64,000 nucleotides of DNA from an uncultured Methylopila sp. (GCA_902168115.1 CABHPB010000082.1:149533-213532); one strand, 5' to 3'. Counted from the stretch's first letter, positions 52,107-61,350 are shown. Numbers and translations are program-made. Notes: generated from the sequence alone by a model not told the origin.

Positions 52107-52730
52107 GGCCGCGGCGATCTCAAGCGCGCGCTTCGCCGTCTCCTGGCCGCGCACGTCCTTGATGTCGGGGCTCGCGGGGGCGGCGTCGGGCAGGCCGGGC
52201 CGCGGCCGGGCCAGCACCTGCACGCCCTTCAGATGGTTTGCGATCTGGATCAGCGAGCGCGGAGCGACGATATCGAGATCCGCGCTCGCCCAGGCGGCCT
52301 CCGCGCCGCAGGCTTCCGGGCAGATCAAGCCATGGCCCCGCGCGTGCGCCGCGACCGCCGCGGGCAACGCGCCCGCGACGCCGGCGAGCGTCCCGTCCAG
52401 CGCGAGCTCACCGAGCACGGTGTAGCCGGAGAGCGCGTCCGACGGCACGGCCCCGATCGCCGCCATCAGGCCGAGCGCGATCGGAAGGTCGAAATGGCTG
52501 CCCTCCTTGGGCAGATCGGCAGGCGCGAGGTTGACGGTGATCCGCCGCGGCGGCAGCGCGAGGCCCGAGGCGACGAGCGCCGCGCGAACGCGCTCGCGCG
52601 CTTCGGACACCGCCTTGTCCGGCAGTCCGACGATGGCGAAGGCCGGCAACCCCGGCGCAACCTGCACCTGGACGTCGACGGCCCGGGCCTCGATGCCTTC
52701 AAATGCGACCGTGGATACCCAGGTGACCAT
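52090..52730 (-). pseudogene. comM: comM 5' part (Lon-like N-terminal domain), cut by the island
   Basis: Begins with MVTWVSTVAFEGIEARAVDVQVQ, the normal ComM start (ATG at 52730; an ATG at 52775 is in frame upstream). It covers the Lon-protease-like domain (FAIVGLPDKAVSEARERVRAAL, RITVNLAPADLPKEGSHFDLPIALGLMAA) and ends after AAAGGHNLL, just before Walker A. In the present state translation runs on into the island to a stop at 52029-52031, which overlaps the TIR gene start by about 26 bases. The truncated protein lacks all ATPase motifs and cannot be an active helicase. Confidence 0.92.
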
Positions 52731-52859
52731 GCCGCCCGCCCTCGTCTCAACTTTGACGATAGCAGCGCCTTTCAACCCGTCAAGAACATTTCAGGAACAT
52801 AATTGACCGGAACAAATTAAGAACATACGATTGAGAGGTATCAAAGTCCGGAGCCCGCA

Positions 52860-54089
52860 TTGGACATCGCCGCCAAGCTCGCGATCCTCGCCGACGCCGC
52901 GAAATACGACGCCTCCTGCGCCTCGAGCGGCACGTCGAAGCGACATTCGGCCCCGGTCCGCGGCGGGGCGGCGCGCGGGCTCGGCTCGACCGAGGGCGCC
53001 GGAATCTGCCACTCCTATGCGCCGGATGGCCGCTGCATCTCGCTGCTGAAGGTGCTGCTCACCAACGCCTGCGCCTTCGATTGCCTCTATTGCGTCAACC
53101 GGGCGTCGAGCAACGTCGCGCGCGCGCGCTTTTCGGTGCGGGAGGTGGTCGACCTCACGCTCGACTTCTACCGGCGCAACTACATCGAGGGGCTGTTCCT
53201 GTCCTCGGGCGTCATCCGCAGTCCCGACTACACTATGGAGCAGGTGGTGCGCGTCGCGAAGTCGCTGCGGCTCGACCACGGCTTCAAGGGCTACATCCAC
53301 CTGAAGACGATCCCGGACGCGGCGCCGGAGCTGATCTCGGAGGCCGGGCTCTACGCCGACCGGCTGTCGATCAACATCGAGCTGCCGGACGAGACCAGCC
53401 TCAAGCGCCTCGCCCCGGAAAAGGACGGCCGCTCCGTCCGGAAGGCCATGGCGGGGCTGCGTGGCCGGATCGAGGAAGCGAAGGCCGAACGCCGCGCGCC
53501 GCGCTTCGCGCCCGCCGGCCAGAGCACGCAGATGATCGTCGGCGCGGACGCCGCGGACGATCATGCGATCCTGAAGACGTCGTCGACCCTCTACGCCGGC
53601 TATCAGCTGAGGCGCGTCTACTATTCCGCCTTCAGTCCGATCCCCGACGCAAGCGCCGCGCTGCCGCTGAAGCCTGCGCCGCTGATGCGCGAGCATCGCC
53701 TGTATCAGGCCGACTGGCTCATGCGGTTCTACGGCTTTTCGGTGGAGGAGATCACCGAGGGCGGCGGCATGCTCGACCTCGCCATGGATCCGAAGCTCGC
53801 CTGGGCCCTGCGCAACCGCCACTTCTTCCCGCTCGACGTCCAGCGCGCCTCGCGCGAGGAGCTGATGCGCGTGCCGGGCCTCGGCAAGACGACGGTCGAC
53901 CGCATCCTGTCGGCGAGGCGCTTCCGGGCGATCCGCAGCGCCGATCTCGCGCGGCTGAGGGTGTCGCTCGCCAAGGTCACGCCGTTCCTGCGGCTCGCCG
54001 ACCACCGGCCGTCGATCGCGCTGCTCGATTCTGGGCGCCTCGTCGAGCGGCTGGTCCCGCCGCCGCGCCAGCTGGCGCTCGCGCTGTGA
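52860..54089 (+). CDS. putative DNA modification/repair radical SAM protein
   Basis: 409 residues with a TTG start at 52860, followed by MDIAAKLAILADAAKYDASC-type sequence that is conserved at the family N-terminus. The radical SAM cluster motif is CAFDCLYC (CX3CX2C). FLSSGVIRSPDYTMEQVV, GYIHLKTIPDAAPELI and STQMIVGADAADDHAIL follow. The C-terminus carries a helix-hairpin-helix (REELMRVPGLGKTTVDRIL), a DNA-binding element. It is translationally coupled to the next gene (GTGA overlap) that encodes a uracil-DNA-binding protein, the standard pairing for this family. Its reaction is unknown. Confidence 0.9.
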   Translation: MDIAAKLAILADAAKYDASCASSGTSKRHSAPVRGGAARGLGSTEGAGICHSYAPDGRCISLLKVLLTNACAFDCLYCVNRASSNVARARFSVREVVDLTLDFYRRNYIEGLFLSSGVIRSPDYTMEQVVRVAKSLRLDHGFKGYIHLKTIPDAAPELISEAGLYADRLSINIELPDETSLKRLAPEKDGRSVRKAMAGLRGRIEEAKAERRAPRFAPAGQSTQMIVGADAADDHAILKTSSTLYAGYQLRRVYYSAFSPIPDASAALPLKPAPLMREHRLYQADWLMRFYGFSVEEITEGGGMLDLAMDPKLAWALRNRHFFPLDVQRASREELMRVPGLGKTTVDRILSARRFRAIRSADLARLRVSLAKVTPFLRLADHRPSIALLDSGRLVERLVPPPRQLALAL

Positions 54090-55528
54090 GAGCGCGGCGC
54101 GTCGTGCTCGCCGGCCCCGCCGACGTCGCCGGATGGCGGACGGCGGCGCGGTCGCTGCTTGCCGACGGCGTCCCCGCGGAGGCCGTCGTCTGGTCGACGG
54201 GCGGTCATGGGGATCTGTTCGCGGGCGCCGACGCCGGGGACGCACCGGCTTGCTCGGCGTCAGCTCCGAGCATCAGCGTGCCGCGCGAGTTCGTCGAACT
54301 CGCCGGCGTAGGGCTTCTCCACAGCGATCCGGGACGGTTTGACCTGTTCTACCGACTGCTCGCCCGCGTCGCGGCCAATCGCACAGCTCTCGGCGACGCG
54401 GCCGATCCGGACCTCGTCCGGGCGCGCGCCCTTGCCAAGGCCGTGCGTCGCGACAAGCACAAGATGACCGCGTTCGTGCGCTTCCGCGAGGTCGCGACCG
54501 AGGCCGGACCGCGCTTCGTCGCCTGGTTCGAGCCGGACCACCACATCGTGGAGGCCACGGCGCCGTTCTTCGTGCGCCGCTTCGCCGCCATGCGCTGGTC
54601 GATCCTGACGCCCGAGCGTTCGGCGCATTGGGACGGCGCGGACCTGATGTTCGCCGAGGGCGCACGCCGGGCCGACGCGCCGGATGGCGACGCGCTGGAG
54701 GCGGTCTGGCGCACCTACTACGCGAACATCTTCAATCCCGCCCGCCTCAAGGTTTCGGCGATGCGCGCCGAGATGCCGAAAAAATACTGGCGCAACCTTC
54801 CGGAGGCGTCGCTCATTTCACCCATGATCGCCGAGGCGGCGAGACGGACGTCCGCGATGGTCGCCGCCGAGCCGCCGGTCCCGAAGAAAGGCCAGAGGCT
54901 GATGTCGAAGCCGATCGCTCCGCTTTCGCCGGACGGGAATGACATCGACGCACTGCGCGAGGAGGTCGACGGCTGCCGCAACTGCCCGCTCTGGGCGGAC
55001 GCGACGCAGGCCGTGTTCGGCGAGGGTCCGGACGACGCCGAAGTGGTCGTAGTCGGCGAGCAGCCTGGCGACAGGGAGGACATCGCCGGCCGTCCCTTCG
55101 TCGGCCCGGCCGGCGCGCTGTTCGACCGCGCGGCCGAGGCGGCTGGCCTCGACCGCAGCCGCGTCTACGTCACCAACGCCGTCAAGCACTTCAAATTCGA
55201 GCCGCGCGGCAAGTTCCGCCTGCACAAGTCGCCCTCGACCTCCGAGATCGCCGCCTGCCGGCCCTGGCTCGCGCGCGAGCTCTCGACGATCAGGCCGAGG
55301 CTTGTGGTCGCGATGGGCGCCACCGCCGCCCGCGCCGTCATTGGCAAGCCGGTCAAGATCGGGGAAGCGCGGGGACGCCTGACCACGAGCGCGGAAGGCG
55401 TGGAGGTGCTCGTCACCGTCCACCCGTCCTTCCTTCTCAGGCTGCCCGACGAGGCGCGCAAACGCGAGGAGTATGACCGGTTCGTCGCTGATCTCGGTCT
55501 CGCCGCCCCCTTCGTCAAAGCCGCCTGA
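54086..55528 (+). CDS. UdgX-family uracil-DNA-binding protein fused to a DUF4130 domain
   Basis: 480 residues from a GTG at 54086 that overlaps the radical SAM gene's stop. Residues 1-260 are the DUF4130 (radical-SAM-associated) domain: RVVLAGPADVAGWRTAARSLL, FDLFYRLLARVAANRTAL, KDKHKMTAFVRFRE-like KAVRRDKHKMTAFVRF and WRTYYANIFNPARLK. Residues 280-480 are a family 4-like uracil glycosylase: CRNCPLWADATQAVFGEGP, VGEQPGDREDIAGRPFVGPAG, KHFKFEPRGKFRLHKSPS and TVHPSFLLRLP. UdgX binds uracil in DNA covalently through the His of its KRRIH loop. Here the loop reads KFRLH, so the His is kept but one Arg is replaced by Phe. Confidence 0.9.
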   Translation: MRARRVVLAGPADVAGWRTAARSLLADGVPAEAVVWSTGGHGDLFAGADAGDAPACSASAPSISVPREFVELAGVGLLHSDPGRFDLFYRLLARVAANRTALGDAADPDLVRARALAKAVRRDKHKMTAFVRFREVATEAGPRFVAWFEPDHHIVEATAPFFVRRFAAMRWSILTPERSAHWDGADLMFAEGARRADAPDGDALEAVWRTYYANIFNPARLKVSAMRAEMPKKYWRNLPEASLISPMIAEAARRTSAMVAAEPPVPKKGQRLMSKPIAPLSPDGNDIDALREEVDGCRNCPLWADATQAVFGEGPDDAEVVVVGEQPGDREDIAGRPFVGPAGALFDRAAEAAGLDRSRVYVTNAVKHFKFEPRGKFRLHKSPSTSEIAACRPWLARELSTIRPRLVVAMGATAARAVIGKPVKIGEARGRLTTSAEGVEVLVTVHPSFLLRLPDEARKREEYDRFVADLGLAAPFVKAA

Positions 55529-55660
55529 AGGGGCGCTAGCTTCATTTCGCGGGAATACGCGGAAACTCCCGCGGCTCCTCGTGCGTTGCATGAATGTCCG
55601 CCGCTCGCGTCTGCCCCCAGACGGTCCGCCGGATCGAGGGCGCCGGGGAGGACGACGACT

Positions 55661-56641
55661 ATGGTTGGCGAACATCTCAGCGGCGCAGGCGCGCCAAGCA
55701 GAGCGACGCGAGAGCCGCTGAAGACCCACAGCTTCGGCTGGGATCCGCTCGAACGCGTCCGGCTGGCGTCGACGGGGCGCATTCCCTTCGGCGCGCTGGC
55801 ACGACCCAAGAGCGCGCTGATGGCCGCCGGCGGCGTCGCCCTGATCGTCCTGACGATCGCGGGCGCCAGCATCCTCGGGGCCGGCGAAGGCGACGCGCAG
55901 TCCGCCGCTTCGGAGCGTGAGCAGGGCCTGGCGGCGCGCGAGGCGTCGATCCGGCAGCGCGAAGCGCAGCTTTCCGAGTTCGATCGGCGCAAGGCTAATG
56001 CGGAAAGCGGCGCCCGTGACGCCGAGCGCCGGCTCGCCGAGCTCGAGGCTCGCCGAACGGACCTGCAGCGCGAGGTCGCCGAACTCACCGCTCCGGTGGC
56101 GCCCGCCGCCGGCGACGAGCGCGGAGCCCCCAGCGCCGGAGAGGACAGCGCAACCGCGGCGAACGATCCGTCTCCGCCGGACGAGGACGCGGTCGACGGC
56201 GCGGTCACCGCTTCGAGCCCTGCCGGTCAGGAGAGGCAGGCCCGATCAAGCGCGAGCGTCGATGCAGCGTCCGACGCCGAGAGCTCCGCCGAGCCTGCGC
56301 GCCGGGAGGCGACGCAGATCGCGCTGCCGCCGACGGCCGCCGGGACGCGCGTCTTCATCCATGTGCCGGCCACCGATCCTGCGGCGCGCGCCAGGGCGAA
56401 GGCCGTCGCGGCGGAGCTGCGGCGGCGCGGCGTCGACGTGGCGGAGATCCGCGGCGTGCCTCGCAAGGTCAGGCGCGACGCCGTCCGCTACTACTACGAC
56501 GCCGATCGGGAGGCCGTGACGACGCTGCAGGACGCGGTGCGAGACGCCTCGCCGTCCGACGAGGCGCCAGCGCAGGCGCAGGACTTCCGGGGGTATCGCG
56601 CCCCGCCCCGCCCCGGCACCCTCGAGCTGTGGCTGTCCTGA
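55661..56641 (+). CDS. membrane protein with coiled coil and LytR-C-like domain
   Basis: 326 residues from the ATG at 55661, which has GGAGG nine bases before. A cytoplasmic tail of about 45 residues, one membrane helix (LMAAGGVALIVLTIAGASIL), a long coiled coil (SEREQGLAAREASIRQREAQL to ARRTDLQREVAEL), an acidic Ser/Ala/Asp linker, and a C-terminal domain of about 90 residues (TRVFIHVPATDPAARARAKAVAAELRRRGVDVAEIRG, VRYYYDADREAVTTLQDAV) that resembles LytR_C/SPOR-like envelope domains. It may tether or sense the cell wall; the function is unknown. Confidence 0.7.
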   Translation: MVGEHLSGAGAPSRATREPLKTHSFGWDPLERVRLASTGRIPFGALARPKSALMAAGGVALIVLTIAGASILGAGEGDAQSAASEREQGLAAREASIRQREAQLSEFDRRKANAESGARDAERRLAELEARRTDLQREVAELTAPVAPAAGDERGAPSAGEDSATAANDPSPPDEDAVDGAVTASSPAGQERQARSSASVDAASDAESSAEPARREATQIALPPTAAGTRVFIHVPATDPAARARAKAVAAELRRRGVDVAEIRGVPRKVRRDAVRYYYDADREAVTTLQDAVRDASPSDEAPAQAQDFRGYRAPPRPGTLELWLS

Positions 56642-56774
56642 ACGGTCTGGAGCGTTCGACAAACCCGCAGGATCGGTAGCATTGAACCGCTGATCTTGTT
56701 GAGTTGGTAACGCCCTCCCGGCACGCTGGCGCCCCAAGGCCGCAGCTGATTCGCGGCGGCTGTGGGGGCCATTC

Positions 56775-58130
56775 ATGCCGTTGAGCGCCAGGGAAGCGCA
56801 GCGTGCCCGCGTCGCGCTGCAACGCTTCGGGCTCGGTCCGAAGCCGGGCGGACTGGCGCGCATCGGCGACGACGCCCTGCAGGCGCTGAAGGACGAGCTC
56901 GACACGCCGAAGATCTCGGCGATCGAGCGCGGCTCGCTCCCGACCTACGCGACGGCGACCCGGGTATCGCAGGGCGACTTCTCCGAGATGGAGGCGGTCC
57001 GCGAGCGCGAGCTCAGGGCCCGCATCGACAAGCATCTGTCAGTCGATATCGGCTTCGTCGAGCGGCTCGTGATGTTCTGGTCGAACCACTTCTCGATGTC
57101 GATCAACAAGGACGGCGTCATCCGCGGCACTTACGGCCAGCTGGAGCGTGACGTCATCCGCAAGCATGTGCTCGGCAAGTTCGCCGACATGCATCTCGGC
57201 GTCATGCGTCACCCGGCGATGATCCGCTATCTCGACAACCAGGACTCGATCGGCCCGAACTCCGAGACCGGCAAGGCCTGGGGCGCCGGATACAACGAGA
57301 ATCTCGGGCGTGAACTGCTGGAGCTGCACACGCTCGGAACGGGCGGCGGCTACAGCGAAAAAGACGTCACGTCGATGGCGCTGCTGCTTACCGGCTGGTC
57401 CTTCGTCCGCTGGTGGGAGATCGGCCAGGACTGGGCGGACGTGCCGGACGACCGACCGGGCCAGTTCTTCTTCCGCAAGGAATGGCACGAGCCGGGCGCC
57501 ATCTCCTTCATGGGCAAGACATACGCGCCCGACGGCCAGAAACAGGCGGAGAAGGCGATGCGCGACATCGCCCGCAAGCGCGCCACCGCCGAGCACATCG
57601 CCTTCAAGCTCGTGCGCCACTTCATCACCGACGAGCCGACCAAGGCGATGGTCGATCCGGTCGCGAACGCCTTCTACAAGAGCGGCGGCGACCTGAAAAA
57701 GACAGCGCTCGCCCTCATCGGCCTGCCGGCCGCCTTCGACGCGCCGCTGACGAAGATCCGCACGCCCTACGAGCTTTCGATCGCGCAGTTCCGCGCGCTC
57801 GGCGCCCGCTACCGGAGCGACGCGATGTGGCTGTTCTACGAGCCGCTGCGCGCGATGGACAACCTGCCGTGGGAGCGCCCCGCGCCGGACGGCTATCCGG
57901 ACGAGAGCTGGGCCTGGCTCGATCCCGACGGCATGACGATCCGGCTCGACACGGCGATGCTGGCGGTCGACGCCTATGCCGGAGATTTCAAGAAGTCGGC
58001 CTACGAGCTCGGAAAGTCGCTCTACGGCGCGAGCCTCTCCGACACGACCAGCGACGCCCTGATGTGGACCACGGACAAGCGGGCGGGTCTGACGCTGCTG
58101 TTCATGTCGCCCGAATTCCAGCGGAGATAG
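56775..58130 (+). CDS. DUF1800 family protein
   Basis: 451 residues. DUF1800 motifs: ALQRFGLGPKPGGLARIGDDA at the N-terminus, FVERLVMFWSNHFSMSINKDGVI, HPAMIRYLDNQDSIGPNS, NENLGRELLELHTLGTGGGYSEKDV (the most conserved block) and FHxPG-like KEWHEPGAISFMGKTY; AFKLVRHFITDEP follows. No signal peptide is visible. The gene is two bases from a DUF1501 partner with a Tat signal, the usual pairing. Function is unknown; export with the partner is a possibility. Confidence 0.87.
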   Translation: MPLSAREAQRARVALQRFGLGPKPGGLARIGDDALQALKDELDTPKISAIERGSLPTYATATRVSQGDFSEMEAVRERELRARIDKHLSVDIGFVERLVMFWSNHFSMSINKDGVIRGTYGQLERDVIRKHVLGKFADMHLGVMRHPAMIRYLDNQDSIGPNSETGKAWGAGYNENLGRELLELHTLGTGGGYSEKDVTSMALLLTGWSFVRWWEIGQDWADVPDDRPGQFFFRKEWHEPGAISFMGKTYAPDGQKQAEKAMRDIARKRATAEHIAFKLVRHFITDEPTKAMVDPVANAFYKSGGDLKKTALALIGLPAAFDAPLTKIRTPYELSIAQFRALGARYRSDAMWLFYEPLRAMDNLPWERPAPDGYPDESWAWLDPDGMTIRLDTAMLAVDAYAGDFKKSAYELGKSLYGASLSDTTSDALMWTTDKRAGLTLLFMSPEFQRR

Positions 58131-58132
58131 CG

Positions 58133-59488
58133 ATGGGCCGGATCATTCCGCCGGAGGACATTTCGCCGGCCCTGCGCGCCGCGGCCCTTCAGGGCTGCGA
58201 GGAGTCGCAGCTGCTGATGTCCCGTCGCTCGATGCTCGGCATCACGGCCGGCCTGTTCTCCGCGGCCTTCACGCCGCGCTTCGCGAGCGCCGTCGGCGGC
58301 TCGGACCCGCGCCTGCTCGTCGTGGTGCTGCGGGGAGGCATGGACGGCGTCAACGCGGTCGTTCCGCATGGCGACCCGTCCTATGTCTCGCAGCGCGGCG
58401 ACATCGCGATCCCGAAGTCGGCGACGCAGCCGCTCGACGGTTTCTTCGGGCTCAATCCGGCGCTGTCCGCCTTCGGCTCCATGTATAGCGCCAAGCAGGC
58501 GGCGGCGGTCCATGCGGTCTGCACGCCGCTGCGCAACCGCTCGCACTTCGAATGCCAGGACAATCTCGAGAGCGGCCTGCCGGGCCTCGCCTCCAACCCG
58601 ACCGGCTGGCTGAACCGGCTGCTGCAGGTCCTGCCCGGCGGCAGCCCGATCCGCTCCCACGGCGCGATCCAGATCGGCGAGGCGCCGCTGCTGCTGCGCG
58701 GGCCGGCCCCGGTGCTCGGCTGGTCGCCGACCTGGTTCTCGCATCCGCCGGAGAACATCACCTCCTCGGTCACGCGGCTCCTGAAGATGCGCGACGCCGA
58801 GCTCTACAAGGCGCTGTCCGCCGGCCTGAAGTCGGACGAGCTCGCCGAGCGCGCAGGCTCCGGCGAAGGCGACGTCAGCGGGCTCCGCAAGGCCTTCCGC
58901 GGCGCCGCGCGCCTGCTGGCGGCCAATGACGGCCCGCGCATCGCCGTGCTCTCCGTCGGCAATTTCGACACCCATTCCGGCCAGGGCACGACCGACGGCT
59001 TCCTGTGGGGATCGCTCCACGAGCTCGACAGCGGCCTCGACGAGTTCAGGTCCAGCGGGTCGGCGATCTGGGACAACACTGTGATCGTGATGGCGACGGA
59101 GTTCGGCCGCACGGTGAAGGTCAACGGCGACGACGGCACGGACCACGGTTCTGGAACGGTCGCGCTGCTGGCGGGCGGCGCGGTCGCCGGCGGCAAGGTC
59201 CATGGCGACTGGCCGGGGCTCGCGGTGAGGAACCTCGACGACGACAGCCTGATGCCGACGACCGACCTGCGCTCCGTCTTCAAGGGCGTGCTGCTCGACC
59301 ATCTCGGCGTCGCGCCGAAACTGCTCGACGAGAAGATCTTCCCGGAATCGAAGGCGGTGAAGCCGCTGCGCGGCCTCGTGCGGAGCCGTGCGGGCGACGC
59401 CATGGCGGACGCGCAGGTCTCGGTCGCCCCGGCGGCGATGCGGCCGCTCTCCGCGATCGAGCGGTATCGCCGCCTCAACGCGATCTGA
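58133..59488 (+). CDS. DUF1501 family protein, Tat-exported
   Basis: 451 residues, starting two bases after the DUF1800 stop. A twin-arginine-like signal (SRRSMLGITAGLFSAAFTPRFASA) begins at about residue 30. The sulfatase/alkaline-phosphatase-like DUF1501 body has LLVVVLRGGMDGVNAVVPHGDP, NRSHFECQDNLESGLPG, LSVGNFDTHSGQGTTDG, MATEFGRTVKVNGDDGTDHGSGTVALLAGG and STTDLRSVFKGVL-type PTTDLRSVFKGVL. The metal-binding Asp/His pattern (NFDTH, GTDHG) suggests a periplasmic phosphatase-superfamily fold. Substrate unknown. One operon with DUF1800. Confidence 0.88.
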   Translation: MGRIIPPEDISPALRAAALQGCEESQLLMSRRSMLGITAGLFSAAFTPRFASAVGGSDPRLLVVVLRGGMDGVNAVVPHGDPSYVSQRGDIAIPKSATQPLDGFFGLNPALSAFGSMYSAKQAAAVHAVCTPLRNRSHFECQDNLESGLPGLASNPTGWLNRLLQVLPGGSPIRSHGAIQIGEAPLLLRGPAPVLGWSPTWFSHPPENITSSVTRLLKMRDAELYKALSAGLKSDELAERAGSGEGDVSGLRKAFRGAARLLAANDGPRIAVLSVGNFDTHSGQGTTDGFLWGSLHELDSGLDEFRSSGSAIWDNTVIVMATEFGRTVKVNGDDGTDHGSGTVALLAGGAVAGGKVHGDWPGLAVRNLDDDSLMPTTDLRSVFKGVLLDHLGVAPKLLDEKIFPESKAVKPLRGLVRSRAGDAMADAQVSVAPAAMRPLSAIERYRRLNAI

Positions 59489-59504
59489 CGGCCGCCGTCG
59501 CCCG

Positions 59505-60437
59505 TCAGAACGGAGCGCGGACCAGCCGGTCGAGAGCGTCCGGGCCCGGAAAGGCGTCGAAGGTGCCGCGGACCGTGGCGGTCAGCGCGCCGGCGGCCGC
59601 GGCGCGCCGCATCGCGGCTTCCCAGCCGCGCCCTTCGGCGAGGCCCGTCGCCAGCGCCGCCGCGAAGCTGTCGCCGGCGCCGAGCGCGTCGATCGCCTCG
59701 ACGGGGAAAGCCGGCTGCTCGATCGTCGCGTCGCCCCGCCGGAAGGCGAGCGCGCCCTTGCTTCCCAGCGTCACGACCAGAGCGTCGGGGCCCTCGCCGA
59801 ACACCGCGTCGGCCAGGACGTCCAGCCGATCGTCCGCTCCCGAGACTCCGAGGGTCGCCCCGAGCGCGCGCGCTTCGGTGCGATTCACGCACAGCGCCGA
59901 GGTGACCGCGAGCAGGGCGTCGTCGATCGGGCGAAAGGGCGACGGGTTGATCAGCGTGAGGCGCCCCGCGCGCCGCGCGATCGAGAACGCCTCGAGGATC
60001 GGGGCGTCGGGGCTCTCGAACTGGGCGAGGCAGATGGCGGCGGCTTCGATCTCCGCCGCGCAGACCCGAACGTCCTCCGCGGAAAGCAAGGCGTTGGCCC
60101 CGCTCGCGACGGCGAGGCAGGTCTCGCCGTCGGCGGCGACGAAGCCGACGCCGCCGCCCGTGGGTCCGGCCTTCCGGCGCAGAAGGTCCGGCGACAGCGC
60201 CGCGCGCTCGAAGGCGGGCGGCGCCAGTCGCGCGAGATCGTCGTCGCCGACCGCGAACAGGCCGGCGACATCCGCGCCGAGCCGCCGCGCGGCGACGGCG
60301 AGATTGAAGCCCTTGCCGCCGGGCTCCATCGAAAACGATCGTGCGGAAAGGGATTCGCCGGGCTGCGGCAGCGCGTCGACCTCGACGCAGCAGGCCGCGA
60401 CGAAGCTTCCGATGACAAAAAGTCCGGCCGTCGCCAT
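59505..60437 (-). CDS. PfkB-family carbohydrate kinase (ribokinase-like)
   Basis: 310 residues. The first PfkB motif region (SMEPGGKGFNLAVAARRLGADVAGLFAVGDDDL) and the C-terminal signature EAIDALGAGDSFAAALATGLAEGRGWE, with the catalytic Asp in GAGDSF, are clear. It phosphorylates a sugar or nucleoside with ATP. The divergent GntR/UTRA gene at 60493 starts 55 bases away, so it is probably induced by its substrate or a related sugar. No sugar transporter is in the vicinity. Confidence 0.87.
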   Translation of the reverse strand: MATAGLFVIGSFVAACCVEVDALPQPGESLSARSFSMEPGGKGFNLAVAARRLGADVAGLFAVGDDDLARLAPPAFERAALSPDLLRRKAGPTGGGVGFVAADGETCLAVASGANALLSAEDVRVCAAEIEAAAICLAQFESPDAPILEAFSIARRAGRLTLINPSPFRPIDDALLAVTSALCVNRTEARALGATLGVSGADDRLDVLADAVFGEGPDALVVTLGSKGALAFRRGDATIEQPAFPVEAIDALGAGDSFAAALATGLAEGRGWEAAMRRAAAAGALTATVRGTFDAFPGPDALDRLVRAPF

Positions 60438-60492
60438 CGCAGGCTCGTCTTCGATGTCGCGTGGAAGAAGATAGAGCTATAAAGTCAGGGAA

Positions 60493-61293
60493 TTGGCCCC
60501 GCGGCCGCCTCAATCGTCGAGCGACTCCGGATTGATCTCAAGTTCCGACCCAACTCTGTCAAGCCGACTGCGGCTGAACGCCGATACGGCCCGGCCGAAC
60601 TATCTCCAGCTCGAGCAGCAGATCGGCGACATGATCCTGAGCGGCGATCTGGCGAAGGGCGATACGCTCCCGCCGAGCCGCAAGCTCGCTGTGGAGCTCG
60701 GCCTCAGCCGGGCGACGATCCAGAAATGCTATGATTCGCTTCGCCGCGCGGGGCTGCTGAGCGCCCACGGCCGCCTCGGCTTCATCGTCGAAGCCGGGCC
60801 GGACAAGATCAAGCCGCGGATGGAGCGGCTGAAGGGCTTCACCGAGGAGATGCACGAGCTCGGCAAGTCCGCCTCGTCGCGGGTGCTGCAGCAGGCGATC
60901 GTGCGGGACCGGTCGGTCGCCTCGATCTTCGGCGTGCCGTCGGACTCGCCGCTCCTGCTGCTCGTGCGGGTGCGTTACGGCGATGGGCTGGCGATGTCCA
61001 AGGAGACCGCCTGGTACGACGTCGCCGCCGTGCCCGGCCTCGCGGAGAAGGACCTCAGCGGCTCGGTCTACCAGCTCCTCGGAGAACAGGGCGTGGGGCT
61101 CGTTCAGTGCGAGCAGACGATCGAGGCGAGCGAGCCGGACGAGGGAGAGTGCGACATCTTCGGCTTCGACGAGCCGCGCCCCTGCCTGCTGATCAAGCGC
61201 CGGTCCTACGACAAGGAAGAGCGGCTGATCGAATATGTCGAGGGCATGTTCCGCGGCGACGCCTATGCCTATCGGCTGAAGCTGTCGGTCTGA
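60493..61293 (+). CDS. GntR family transcriptional regulator (HutC/UTRA type)
   Basis: 266 residues from a TTG at 60493; later starts near 60570 would shorten a Ser-rich N-terminal tail. Winged helix: NYLQLEQQIGDMILSGDLAKGDTLPPSRKLAVELGLSRATIQKCYDSLRR, then a linker and a UTRA ligand domain (VPSDSPLLLLVRVRYGDGLAMSKETAWYD, EQTIEASEPDEGECDIFGFDEPRPCLLIKRRSYD, IEYVEGMFRGDAYAYRLKL). It likely represses the divergent kinase gene and senses a sugar derivative. No operator was recognised in the 55-base gap, which is slightly AT-rich. Confidence 0.87.
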   Translation: MAPRPPQSSSDSGLISSSDPTLSSRLRLNADTARPNYLQLEQQIGDMILSGDLAKGDTLPPSRKLAVELGLSRATIQKCYDSLRRAGLLSAHGRLGFIVEAGPDKIKPRMERLKGFTEEMHELGKSASSRVLQQAIVRDRSVASIFGVPSDSPLLLLVRVRYGDGLAMSKETAWYDVAAVPGLAEKDLSGSVYQLLGEQGVGLVQCEQTIEASEPDEGECDIFGFDEPRPCLLIKRRSYDKEERLIEYVEGMFRGDAYAYRLKLSV

Positions 61294-61350
61294 ACGCTCA
61301 CTCCCTTCCTGTCCCGCTTTCGGGCTCCGCGAAACAGCTTTGGCCGTCGA

